From assembly GCA_963924555.1 (NCBI GenBank), contig OZ004590.1, positions 124,001 to 188,000 of the forward strand: a stretch of DNA of 64,000 nucleotides. Reading direction: 5' to 3'. The DNA comes from Crambe crambe. Its lineage: Eukaryota > Porifera > Demospongiae > Poecilosclerida > Crambeidae. A program made the position numbers and the translations under genes. The notes under the pieces are model-generated. The model saw only the letters and a program-made list of their open reading frames with translations. It searched no databases and had not been told where the DNA came from. This document shows positions 1 to 10,699 of the stretch, one piece after another (the first letter of the stretch is position 1; every line of letters starts with the position of its first letter).

Positions 1-1884
1 CAAGTAGCTTCCAAGGTCTGCTCCTTCCACAAACTCCATGACCACCATCTTGAATCGCCTGGACACGTCGACACAACAGTATAAACGAGGTGCACACCCT
101 ATAGACTCCAAGAGGCGATGTGCTTCTTCACTGTACTCTTCACAAAACTTGACAACCACTTTTTCACCATCTACTGTGCCTTGGAAAAGGTGACACTGCA
201 TCTCGCGCTCGTACTTGATATTCTTCTCGCCGGTTTCAGACTCGAAAGAATCGTATGCAGGGAATCCATGGTTTATATTCGTGGCTGGTAGTTGAGAGTA
301 GTAATCGTGCAGGGATTGGATCCCCTTCTTAAGAGCTGCCAACACCCTTACGATATCCGTCATTGCCTCTTGGTTTTGAGTTTGAGGGACTAACCACAGA
401 GGAGGTGCCAATCTGTCAACGCAAAATGCATTGCAATACACTGCTCCAGAGATGATCAAGTGAGGTCCAATGACTTCAAGTAAGAATGCTGGGACTGGGC
501 AGTGCTTGGAAAAATTGGTGGAGATGCCATTAGCCCAATAAGAAATGACCTCAGAAAAACTCTCTGCCCCCTTTGCTCCGACTTCATTCTTTACTTCAGC
601 GTATAGTTTTCCGTCAATGGCGATGTAGCATTTACTTTCTCCAGGAATGCTTTTGGTACATCCATATGGCAAGTATTCCTGCAGAACTAGAAATAATGCA
701 TTTTTGCGATCCTCTTCCTCGTGATAATACTTGCACATTGCATTGCACAAGGCCATGGCAAAATTACAATCTGATAAAGTAGCAATTATGTTTTTGCAAT
801 CGTCCATGAAATGTTGAAACGGAGGATAGTACAGAGCAACATCGTTACCGACCTTCCCTTCTCTGTGGTTATACAGTGGTGTTTTACAAAAGTCTAGGAC
901 TTTGTTACACTCGCTCGTTGCACATCTGGAGGTTGTGGGTGGACCAGCATATGTTGAAGCAGGAGCCATCAATTTTGCGCAGTTCAACTTGTCCTCTTCG
1001 GAAAGTGGCTTGAAACCTACATAACCAATTTTGTGTGGATCCATTCAAGCATGCATGCATGCATACTTACCGAAAAAGAATGGTAAATGTAGCGAAAAAT
1101 TCACAACCGGTTGAGACCAATCCTCCACTTCCGAATCATCATGTTTCAGTAGCACATTTTTATTCTCAAGCTTCCACTTCGTTTTAGATGTGTTTAAGCG
1201 GGACCGTAATTCATCGACAAGCTTTTGTACTGGGCTGGTTGCTTCAATTTCAACATCTGTAGTCTCACTCTTCTTGTACTTGATCTGGACCTTAACAACT
1301 GCAAGATGGGTTGAGTTACCTGAAATAAAATCTACTCGTGTGAATCGTACGACTCACTGATTTTTGACACGACTCTAAGGTGGTTGATTGGAGTCGTCTT
1401 CCCTAAAGTGTGCGAATAAGTGTGTCAGGGTGCACAATTTCGTCCTTGAAGAATACAACAAAGGTTTCGAAATCTAAACGATCGTCAATCATTGCATCCC
1501 CCAAAGTATAGTTGGGTGTTATCATTAATTTCTTCCTTAATCTCTTCACTGGATCACCATTCACCTTTACATGTAATACTATAGGATAAAGACAAATTAT
1601 ATTGGCAAACACCGTGCACACTAAAAAAACCTACCGACTTCAGTGATAAAGTGCAAGGGATGATCTGGACTTGTGACAGGTATTTTGTCAGATGGACTTA
1701 GTTTGACGTTCTTATGCAGCACAGTGGCACGTGTCAAGTCAAGTTCTTCAGCCAAATCAGCAACTAACATCTCTGTAGTTGGCTTGAAACTTTGAACTTC
1801 CTCGGTGTTTAATTTGTGGTATGTTGTTTCGAGATGTTGCCTCTTTAATGGAGGATCTATTCCTCCTTGTCTTTCCATGGCCAT
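1..1884 (-). CDS. Crinkler-like protein: ubiquitin-like header, nuclease-like middle, protein kinase (partial at window edge)
   Basis: Multi-exon minus-strand gene; I translated the reverse strand. Exon 1 is 1884-1635 (ATG, MAMERQGG), exon 2 starts at 1578, exon 3 is 1298-1071, and exon 4 runs from 1016 off the left edge. Donors and acceptors are canonical (GTAGGT, GTAAGT; CTATAG, TTGCAG, TATGTAG); the 3' end of exon 2 was not assigned. Exons 1-3 look like ubiquitin-fold segments (VVFFKDEIVHPDTLIRTL resembles the last ubiquitin strands). Exon 4 has IAIDGKLYAEVKNEVG, which could be a D..ExK restriction-nuclease-like core, then GEKVVVKFCEEYSEEAHRLL and RRFKMVVMEFVEGADLGSYL, the lysine strand and hinge of a protein kinase. 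Ubiquitin-like header plus REase plus kinase is known in Crinkler-type eukaryotic effectors. The catalytic loop lies outside the window. A leader cassette lies upstream on the same strand. The kinase call is fairly firm; the nuclease call is tentative. Confidence 0.62.
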
Positions 1885-2333
1885 TCGGTAGAGTATTTAC
1901 ACAGCAGATTAATTTCCTAACACTAAGCAAACAAACAGAAGCACATTACATTCAGCCCGCTGGGTCATAACCAGACAACCCAAAGTGTAACCAATCGAGT
2001 GATACTAACATTTTTCAGGGTAATAGTCATGGAAACAAACAGGAAGTACATTACATTCAGCCCACTCAGTCATAACCAAAGTGTAGCCAATTGAGGGCTA
2101 TTAAAATCTTCAGGCATATCAAAGGCCTCCCAAGTATGTGGTAATTTTTAACCACTGAGGTCATGTCAGTTTTTCCATATTTGGGTGTAAAGTTGCACCA
2201 TTGAAGAGATCTCTCTTTTGAGACCTAAATCAAGCTTATAGGAGGTAGCATAACGAAGATACGGACATTTTAAAAATTTTCATTTTTTATGGTATAGTCT
2301 ACCCTTAATCATTGCATGCATGCAAAAGTGTTT
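1885..2333. other. Interval between the Crinkler-like gene and its leader cassette
   Basis: No convincing coding sequence or repeat boundary seen. It probably holds intron or 5' flank of the minus-strand gene that starts at 1884. Confidence 0.3.
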
Positions 2334-2803
2334 CTAAGGGAAGAAGGCCAACACTAACTGTCTGCAGAATGAAAAATTTGATGGAGAAATGCAGGTGAGT
2401 AGTAACAATTTACAGCAGAAAGAGTCACAACCAGGAAAACATAACTTAACATGTTCACTTACCAGTTGACGGGAAGAAGGCCGACAGCAGACAAAACAGA
2501 GCGGGAGGGAGACTGACAGTCTCACAGCAGGCAAACGGGAGCGGAGGAAGACTGACAGCTACTATATACACAATAAAATATTTCAATTCAAGAGTAGCTA
2601 GCAATAGATACAGGTTTTGAAAGTTGGTTGTGGTGTGTAGCTTGTTCTATCTAGCTAAGATTAAACACTTACAGGTCAGGAGACTGGGCAAACAGGAGCC
2701 ACAGCAGGCAGAAGCGGGAGGGAGACTCAGTGACAGCTAGCACACAATGAAATTTTTTAATTCACACAATGATAACCTAGCTAGCAATACAAGTCTCAAA
2801 TTT

Positions 2804-3241
2804 GGATCAAGAATAAAGAACGGCACCACTAGCTGATTAATTAATGCGCACTTTTATTTTCGCGACCTTTGACATTGAGGATCAATTGACTTATACAGCA
2901 CCACGAGGCTAGGCTCCTGGCCTGCAAGGGAGCGAACGCAGCGAGCGTTAGGTGTATGGGACGTACTACTCACACACTGTTGTGACTCCAAGGCTAGGGC
3001 TCCTGCAAGGGAGCGAGCGCAGCGAGCGTTAGGTGTATGGGACGTACTACTCATGCACTGTTGTGACTCCAAGGCTAGGCAACACTCGCCCAGCTTGCAG
3101 TGCGGGCCCAAAGGGCTCTCTAAGGCAACCAAAGAGTTTGAGGTCAAAGGTCTGTGCCGTATAAGTCACTTGGTCAAAGTTCGCGAAAATAAAGTGCGCA
3201 TTAATTAATCAGCTAGTGGTGCCGTTCTTTATTCTTGATCC
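2804..3241. mobile_element. Fold-back MITE with 8-bp target duplication
   Basis: The ends are near-perfect inverted repeats of about 58 bp beginning GGATCAAGAATAAAGAAC. The element is flanked by the 8-bp duplication TCAAATTT (2796-2803 and 3242-3249). Undisturbed copies of the host repeat (for example near 3680 and 9220) carry this octamer once, which proves the insertion. The interior has two direct copies of about 109 bp (around 2910-3070). No coding capacity. The 8-bp duplication suggests hAT- or Merlin-like mobilisation, and the terminus resembles the MITE at 4120. Confidence 0.88.
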
Positions 3242-4119
3242 TCAAATTTGACAATTTTGCCAAGGAACAACCATTACATTTAATGACAACAAGAGTAGAC
3301 TAGTTTGCTGCAAAAGTGTTTCTTACCAGTATAAAACAGAAGAAGGCCAGCAAACGGCTCCAACTGTGAAAAATTCGATAGAGAAATGCAGGTGATTAGC
3401 AAGTAATTATAACATAGCTCACCCAAGGAACAGACCTTACCAATACGTACACTTACCAGTTAACGGGAAGAAGGCCGAGAGCAGAAGACACAGATACTGA
3501 GCTGAAGAGGATACAGTCCAGCAGCAGGCAGAAGCGAGAGGGAGACGCTGAAGAGGATACAGTCCAGCAGCAGGCAGAAGTAGGAGGGAGACTCAGTGAC
3601 AGCTACCACACAATGAAATATTTTTAATTCACACAATGAAATAATTCAAGAGTACCTAGCTAGCAATAAAAGTCTCAAATTTGACAATTTTGCCAAGGAA
3701 CAACCATTACATAAATGACAAGAGTAGACTAGTTAGCTGCAAAAGTGTTTCTTACCAGCAGAAGAAGGCCAGCAAACAGCTCCAACTGTGAAGTTTGATA
3801 GTGAAATGCAGGTGATTAGCAAGTAATTGTGACATAGCTCACCCAAGGAACAGACCTTACCAGTACACTTACCAGTTAACGGGAAGAAGGCCGAGAGCAG
3901 AAGACACAGATACTGAGCTGAAGAGGATACAGTCCAGCAGCAGGCAGAAGCGAGAGGGAGACACTGAAGAGGATACAGTCCAGCAGCAGGCAGAAGCGGG
4001 AGGGAGACTCAGTGATAGCTACCACACAATGAAATATTATAATTCACACAATGAAATATTTCAAGAGTACCTAGCTAGCAATAGAAGTCTCAAATTTGAC
4101 AATTTTGCCAAGGAACAAC

Positions 4120-4250
4120 GGATCAATATGGATGAACGGCCCCACTCTCTAATCGCATTCTTTTTTAATTCTTTTTTATTATTATATAAGAATGCGCGAA
4201 ATTAAAAAAGAATGCGATTAAAGAGTGGGGCCGTTTATCCATATTGATCC
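4120..4250. mobile_element. 131-bp fold-back MITE, 8-bp target duplication
   Basis: Nearly the whole element is an inverted repeat: about 50 bp at each end, beginning GGATCAATATGGAT, with two mismatches and a short AT-rich loop. The flanking octamer GGAACAAC occurs at 4112-4119 and 4251-4258, and occurs once in undisturbed copies of the host repeat (for example 9238-9245). It shares GGATCAA and GAACGGC.CCAC near the tip with the MITE at 2804, so the two are probably related. Confidence 0.92.
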
Positions 4251-4529
4251 GGAACAACCATTATATAAATGACAACAAGAGTAGACTAGTTAGCTGCAAA
4301 AGTGTTTCTTACCAGCAGAAGAAGGCCAGCAAACAGCTCCAACTGTGAAAAATTTGATAGAGAAATGCAGGCGATTAGCAAGTAATTGTAACAATTTAGG
4401 CCATTAGTCATAGCTCACCCAAGGAACAGACCTTACCAGTACACTTACCACTGACAGTAACGAGCTGAAGAGGATACAGTCCAGCAGCAGGCAGACAAAT
4501 CTTTTTCTCTAGCAAAAGGCCTTTTATAG

Positions 4530-7050
4530 GCTCTAATCATGGATACGCGCGCGTCATAATTATATCACATTATGGCTTGACGTAAATTAATTGTGACCTG
4601 ACCCTTGACCCACATTGTTGGATCAATCGCTGCTCTCATTCAGCTCCCTACCTCTACCGTGTCTCCTTCAGGGAACTCATAGTTAGGAGAGGATTGCAAG
4701 ATTGCAAGGATGATTGTAAGTTGTGAGGATTGCTAGTCGGTTGTCCAATGAGAGATGCAAAACTCAAGGCTGTTGCTCAGTTTTTTATTGCATCAATTTG
4801 TGCTTTACATTTGGACAGCAGACTTGTAGATGAGACATGGTGTAATGTAATGCCAAGTTGTTTGTTGCAGGACCTTGTAAACTAGTGGCACAGGTGGGGG
4901 ATCACATACAGTATTTCGTGACATGTCTGCTTCTTCCTCTGGGTTGGCTATGCCACTAGAAGATGATATTATATACCTAATTTGGGCCTGACCTTTGACC
5001 CTAATCTCAATGCCAAGTGAGTTTATCCCCCTTGCAGGCAAGCCAGCTTAGGACTGGTTTGAACTGGAGCGCTACCGGCTACTATGATGGATGCTATTTT
5101 TATGTCTCCTTCTGGTGAGGATTGTATGGATGATATAATTAATTAGTGTGTGGGATGCTGTCCAGTGGTACAAGTGGCGTGTAATGAGTGAATTACCCTG
5201 ACAGTAAATCTCAAATTTGATTTTGTTTCCTCTAAATTGGCAGCGACAGCATTGGCAGACGTAGCCTTTCTTTTAATAGACACCAGGTTTGAATGAAACT
5301 GTTGGAGCTACGACACGGGGTCTGAAATGAGGCTAAGAAATAGGTTAGAGACCAGACAGGCAAGGTGTCTGCCAATGCTGTCACTGCCAATCTTAAGGTG
5401 TTCGTCACCTACTAAAGTATAGGCCCATTATGTTAATAAAGTTCTTGCCTATATCACATAATTCGTGGTGGTAAATATCTCTTTACAAACTTGATGGATG
5501 ACTAAATGAGGCTAAGATTTAAATGTGAGTTTTTGCGTGTAAGTGGCAGGTAGCTGCACATGTAGAAAAACTGTAATGCCTACCTCAAAGTACTTGTATA
5601 TAACTATTAAGCCTTGACACTTGGACTAGGTGCACTCTCAGCTTCAGGAAGTCTAATGATACTACAACTAGCTACTTATTACGAATCAGGATACCTTTGA
5701 CCTCGAGCCAGGTGTTAGTCTCAGATAACATTAACCCCAGAGAGTAAAGTTGGTTTTGATTCTCCATTCAGTCCACTAAAGTGGCCAAGCCCCCTCCCTT
5801 CTCTGACAGCTAGCAGTTACCATATCAATTCCTCTCTCTGTGTTATTCTGTCAGTTTGTCTGTTCCCAGGTTAAGATACTACAGACTTGTTCATTCACAT
5901 TTCCATACACTCCAAACCAAGTATACTGGCATAGCCTTCTAGATACTATCCACGTGGTTTTCTAGAAATCTTTAGTTGTTGTAGTCTCAAAACACTCAAT
6001 TGACTAGAACTAGCCTCAAGAATGATGGAAATAGTCAACCAAACTATATACCTGCTGACCAGCTGTTTAGGTTAGAAGCTAGTGTGCTGACCTTCACTGT
6101 ACTATGGCAAGGATGCCTAGGATGGCCATTTAGCCAACAACATGATATTGTAGGCAAGATGGTAAACATGGATATCCCATGTGGTGTGGCTTGGGATCCA
6201 TGCTGGTGGGTTTGCTCCACCTGCAGGTTACCTAGCTCAAGCCCATAATTATAATGGGTGACATAGCCCCATCAGAGTGTAAGTTTACTATCCACACAAT
6301 TTGCTAGAAATCAGCACACTGGTCAGTTATCACTGAGGCTTCACTGTCTTATCAACAGCATCAACACTGTCAAAGCACTATTCATATTCAAAGCACTGTC
6401 TCATCAACAGCATACAGCTCATCAACACTATCTTGGAGTGAGGTTGACCTCAAGGGAACAGTCAACCACCTGTTGAGGTTGCTAGTGTGCTGACCTTCAC
6501 TGTACTATGCCATTTCTGTGATTAGCCAACAACACGAGATGGTAAAGTTTAGAAAGTGACAGTAATGGTGACAGCAACCACCAATGTAATCTTGCATAGC
6601 CAGCATCCGTGCCACCGGAGTAGAAGGCTTGTTGTAACTATGTCACTATGTCAATTTTAATAGTGAAGGTTGTGGCATGCCAAAATATAATAATAATAAT
6701 AATCATTCTTAGTCTGTGGGTATGCCTATTATATAATGCCAGAACCCCTGCCCTATTATGCTCAACCGAAATGCTTATGGTGCTTTAGCAATATTATATC
6801 TACCAAAAAGCCCATGGCTACATACAGTAATTGCTTGATTGATTTCTACATCACTTTGTAGGATTGTAGTGCTCTGTGGTAAGTACTTGCATGCAGCTGC
6901 CTGCCACTTACATAAAAGCACAAATCAGCTATCAGTTTCTACAACCTTTTTGGGCTGCAGGCAGGTTCAGCCGTTTTTGTGTGAGTCGAGGCTCTATTCT
7001 ACTAAAGATGGTAAACCTGCATCGAAAGATATTCAAGGATACGGAAGGCT
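4530..7050. repeat. Spacer repeat family, copy 1
   Basis: No gene seen. The block starts at the upstream side of cassette A and is repeated at 9.6-12.7, 18.1-23, 49.8-53.3 and (inverted) 54.6-61.0 kb. Recognisable parts are ACCCTTGACCCACATTGTTG near 4600, a stretch on AATTGGCAGCGACAGCATTG near 5235, and a part around 6180 with CACCTGCAGGTTACC. Segment 6000-6060 contains the uninterrupted target of the MULE now at 12718-18074. Segment 6150-6900 recurs inverted at 11810-12700. I could not assign it to a transposon class. Confidence 0.7.
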
Positions 7051-7053
7051 TAT

Positions 7054-8787
7054 TCAAGAAGGTAACGATGCATGCTTATGGCTCGCAGGTTGTGTGTGTT
7101 GGGTGCCAAACACATCAGACGGATCATACTCTGGGTAGGCACCCAGGCCAGCCCGTAAAAATAGAAGAAGGATGATGCAGCCTGGTATGTTAAACCGTAA
7201 TTCCCCACTGTCTTCATAAGCCCAATAAAGAGCTTCAGATGATGTATACAGTAGGTCATTTGATTTCAGTCTCATCAATGGCCGCACTAATCTGCTACTC
7301 GCTATAGTGATGCACAAAAAGCAACGATTGGTAATTTGTTGGTGTTATGTATGATACATACCATTGATAATTTTCATGAACTCCTGTCTACTCACTTCAG
7401 CAAATATCAGTGCTTCCAGTGCCACTGTAACATCTGTACAACAAATGGGACTGTCACAGTTGGTTGTGTGTGATATGCAGCAGATATACTGCGGTTTTAG
7501 GGAAACTTGGAACAAAGACGGCCGGCAATAAACATTAAACCGTAGTTAGCGCATGCGCATAGTTATAGGACGGGTGCTAGTTACTCTCCAATGAATTATC
7601 CTTACTATTTTTGTGTTCCAAGATTTCATAAAACCGCGCAGCTGTATGGAATCAATTAACTAAGCTGCTAGATCACACGTCTTTATATAGATCCAGGATA
7701 CTGGCAACTTTCATGTAGTGCTGAAAAAGTCAAGTATTTCCTCGGCCCCCAGTCCACAGATACATTTGTAGCAGAGTCTATTCTATTCCACCATCCCATT
7801 CTACATAGCTACCACTGATTTCAGACAGCTAGCAGACTTACTCAATTTCTTATGATTCATTGTTCTGTTTGTCTTGTTTGAAACCACGAGTTCGGCGTGT
7901 TCTTCAGCTTGCCCATTCACAAGGACTACAATTGTAGACTCAGCGGGTTCACCACTAGAAGACGTATTGACAAGGAGGTCAAACTTTGCACTTGGGAGCA
8001 TAATTTTTGATGTTTTGTTTTGTTCAGTCATACACTGACTGTGTATGACACAGGGAGAGGTCAGGGAGCCCACAAACGCTTTCAGTATGTTCGTAAACAA
8101 CACTTGCTCGTTTGTTAGCTCCTAGAAAGTTAGTGAAAAAAAATGAACCATGACAGTACTACTATTTACTACTTACATAATGGCCTGTTAATTCGTCATC
8201 CTTCATGGCGTAGTGCATCGAGGCAACGGAAAATAAACACAGCAAATTACTATGGATTTCTCTTATCAGCTGTTCCAGATCTGTGCCTTCAATTGCAGTT
8301 AGGGCTGGTTAAAAAAAGACTGCCAAAGGAGGGAGGTCAAAACCATTTTCTGCATCCTTTTTGTGTTTTTTAACGTCCACCACAAATCTAGAGGCAATTT
8401 GTGTGACAGATGGTACTGCCACTTTCGGTGTTGCTGACGCTCTTTTCACTTTTGCTGTCGTCAACGCACTTTTTGACATCTTTGAAATCGCTTCTCTCTA
8501 AAAAAATCAAGTCAATATGTAAGGTGCTTTTTCTTAAGAAGCATACCATTTGCCGCAATGGTGACTGGATGAGCGAAATATTTTAAGACCTTTGTCCACT
8601 CAGCCCTGACAGACTCGGCTGTTAATGTTGATACATGAAGGTAGGGTTGGATAACACAGGGCTACCATAATACTTGTCCCCTAAGCCAAAATATGCTGGA
8701 ATGTGAAAATAGTAATAGTATACAATAGTTGTCATTACCCAATCCAAATAAATCTTTGATTGGTTTTGGTTGCAGGTCTTCTGCCAT
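7054..8787 (-). CDS. Unknown seven-exon gene, predicted 332 aa
   Basis: I assembled this gene from splice signals. Exons are 8787-8739 (ATG, MAEDLQPKPIKDLFGL), 8618-8547, 8493-8344, 8304-8177, 8121-7842, 7433-7362 and 7301-7054 (ends HASLPS, stop). Lengths sum to 999 nt, an exact multiple of three, and every phase matches, which supports the model. Donors include GTAATG, GTATGC, GTAAGT and GTATGT. The intron 8343-8305 is only 39 bp, and another acceptor choice (GAGAG at 8494) is less certain. The product has a basic Ser/Thr/Ala-rich stretch near residues 40-80, a Val-rich middle (STIVVLVNGQAEEHAELVV) and one hydrophobic segment near the C-terminus (GCIILLLFLRAGLGA). I do not recognise the family. 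A MITE sits in intron 5. Leader cassette B lies just upstream on the same strand. Confidence 0.6.
7489..7644. mobile_element. MITE in intron 5, TA-flanked, CTGCGGTTTTA termini
   Basis: The left end CTGCGGTTTTAGGGAA is matched, with small gaps, by the inverted right end (TTTCATAAAACCGCGCAG). Inner arms share CTTGGAACA. TA lies on both sides (7487-7488, 7645-7646). The termini match the MITE at 17495-17749. Noncoding. Confidence 0.55.
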
Positions 8788-9074
8788 ATCCACTTGGAGA
8801 GGGGAGGAAAAAGTGAATTAGCTACCTGGAAGCACCAGCACCACAGCCTAGGAAAAGGATAGGTCACAAAGCAGGCAATATACCGACATCTAAGTCACTA
8901 TGGTACTCCTAGTAGCGAGCCAGCTAGTTAGTTCACTGAAAACAAAAGTGTTACAATCAAGTGTGGAGACAGTGGACTTCCTTATTATAAGCATGTACAG
9001 TGACTCCTCCATACAAGCATAGGCAATGAACCTGGAGTTATGGTTTGCTAGAAAAGTATGCAATAACAACAGGA

Positions 9075-9558
9075 TGAGGGAACAGTCCCATGCTGGCAAA
9101 CATGAGCCACAACAAGCAGAAACAGGAGGGAGACTCAGTGATGGCTACCACACAATGAAATATTTTAATTCACACAATGAAATAATTCAAGAGTACCTAG
9201 CTAGCAATAAAAGTCTCAAATTTGACAATTTTTGCCAAGGAACAACCATTACATAAATGACAACAAGAGTAGACTAGTTTGCTGCAAAAGTGTTTCTTAC
9301 CAGCAGATGAAGGCCAGCAAACAGCTCCAACTGTGAAAAATTTGATAGAGAAATGCAGGCGATTAGCAAGTAATTTACGCCATTAGTCATAGCTCACCCA
9401 AGGAACAGACCTTACCAGTATACTTACCAGTTAACGGGAAGAAGGCCGAGAGCAGAACTAACAGAGATTGACAGTAAGTTAAGTAGCGAGCGACAGTAAC
9501 GAGCTGAAGTCCAGCAGCAGGCAGACAAATAGGTTTCTCTAGCAAAAGGCCTTTTATA
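9075..9558 (-). promoter_or_regulatory. Leader cassette B upstream of the 7054-8787 gene
   Basis: Minus strand: TATAAAAG at 9558-9552, exon 1 ending at 9428 (donor GTAAGTA), a 98-bp intron, a 30-nt exon 9330-9301, donor GTAAGAAAC, and a repeated-type intron ending GTGGTAG with the next exon starting at 9144. Same layout as cassette A. The gene ATG at 8787 is about 290 bp past the last recognised part. Upstream are two TGACGTGACGTAG motifs (around 9605-9640). Confidence 0.6.
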
Positions 9559-9559
9559 G

Positions 9560-10134
9560 GCTCTAACCATAGATACGCGTCATAATTATATCACATCAAA
9601 TGGCTTGACGTGACGTAGAGGCTAGACGTGACGTAGATTAATTTGGACCTGACCCTTGACCCACATTGTTGGATCGATCGCTGCTCTCCTTCAGCTCCCT
9701 ACCTCTACCGTGTCTCCTTCGGGGAACCCATAGTTAGGAGAGGATTGCAAGATTGCAAGGACGATTGTAAGTTTTTTATTTTATCAATTTGTGCTTTACA
9801 TTTGGACAGCAGACTCGTGGTGTAATGGAATGCCAAGTTGTGTGTTCCAGGACGGGATCACATACAGTATTTCGTGACATGTTCCTCTGGGTTGGCTATG
9901 CCACTAGAAGATGATATTATATGGCTAATTTCGGCCTGACCTTTGACCCTAATCTCAATGCTTATCCCCCTTGCAGGCAAGCCAGCTTAAGGACTGAACA
10001 GTTTGATTTGAACTGGAGCGCTACCAGCTACTATGACAGATGCTATTTTTATGTCTCTTTCTGGTGAGGATTGTATGGACTATAGATTCCATATCATTAA
10101 TTAATTAATTAATTCGTGTGTGGAATGCTGTGCA
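9560..10134. repeat. Spacer repeat, truncated copy
   Basis: Homologous to 4530-5160 (shares ACCCTTGACCCACATTGTTG, the GCAAGGATTGTAAG region and the ATTAATTAATTAATT tract) and then joins directly to another leader cassette. No gene seen. Confidence 0.65.
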
Positions 10135-10698
10135 GGTGATTAGCAAGTAATTGTGACATAGCTCGCCCAAGGAACAGACCTTACCAGTACACTTACCAGT
10201 TAACGGGAAGAAGGCCGAGAGCAGAAGACACAGATACTGACAGTAACGAGCTGAAGAGGATACAGTCCAGCAGCAGGCAGAAGCGAGAGGGAGACTCAGT
10301 GACAGCTACCACACAGTGAAATATATAAATTCAAGAGTATCTAGCAATTGTGACAGGTTTTGCCTGTTAGTTGCGGTTTTTAGCTTGTATCTAGCTACAG
10401 TCGAGTGCTTACGGCTCAGGAGACCGACAACAGGACTAGGGAACAGTCCAGATGCAGAAGAAGGCCAGCAAATAGCTCCAACTGTGAAAAATTTGATAGA
10501 GAAATGCAGGTGATTAGCAAGTAATTGTGACATAGCTCACCCAAGGAACAGACCTTATCAGTACACTTACCAGTTAACGGGAAGAAGGCCGAGAGCAGAA
10601 GAACTAAAGTAACAACGAGAGACAGCAACAGCAACGAGCGACAGCAACGAACTGAAGTCCAGCAGCAGGCAGACAAATAGTCTTCTCTGCCTTTTATA
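10135..10698 (-). promoter_or_regulatory. Leader cassette C, no gene directly downstream
   Basis: Minus strand: TATAAAAG at 10698-10692, a Leu-rich first exon, GTAAGTG donor near 10570, TTTTTCACAG acceptor, TTGGAGCTATTTGCTGG exon, then a GTGGTAG acceptor and an exon ending near 10135. The first exon is open (SLLLLSLVVTLVLLLSAFF) but starts with TTG, not ATG. Downstream on this strand comes spacer, then cassette B, so this may be a duplicated alternative promoter for the 7054-8787 gene or an orphan. Confidence 0.5.
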
Positions 10699-10699
10699 G

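Larger units (their letters stand above)
2334..4528 (-). promoter_or_regulatory. Leader cassette A: TATA box plus reiterated 5' exons upstream of the Crinkler-like gene
   Basis: Read on the minus strand: a TATAAAAG box at 4528-4522, a first exon ending at 4449 with donor GTAAGTG, an intron with TTTTTCACAG acceptor, a 30-nt exon 4342-4313 (starts TTGGAGCTGTTTGCTGG), donor GTAAGAAAC, then repeated introns ending TTCATTGTGTGGTAG, each followed by an exon starting CTGTCACTGAGTCTCC. Similar modules recur near 4020, 3600, 2730 and 2530. The exons are open and Leu/Cys-rich in some frames but lack a conserved ATG, so a 5' UTR or leader role is likelier than an independent protein. Two MITEs are inserted in its introns. 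Homologous cassettes lie at 9.1, 10.1, 38.2 and 63.6 kb. Promoter function is inferred from the motifs. Confidence 0.6.

Noticed and set aside
10416-10676. Leu-rich signal-peptide-like protein
   Set aside because: Starts with TTG, crosses a strong donor and acceptor, and matches noncoding leader exons elsewhere; kept as part of leader cassette C.
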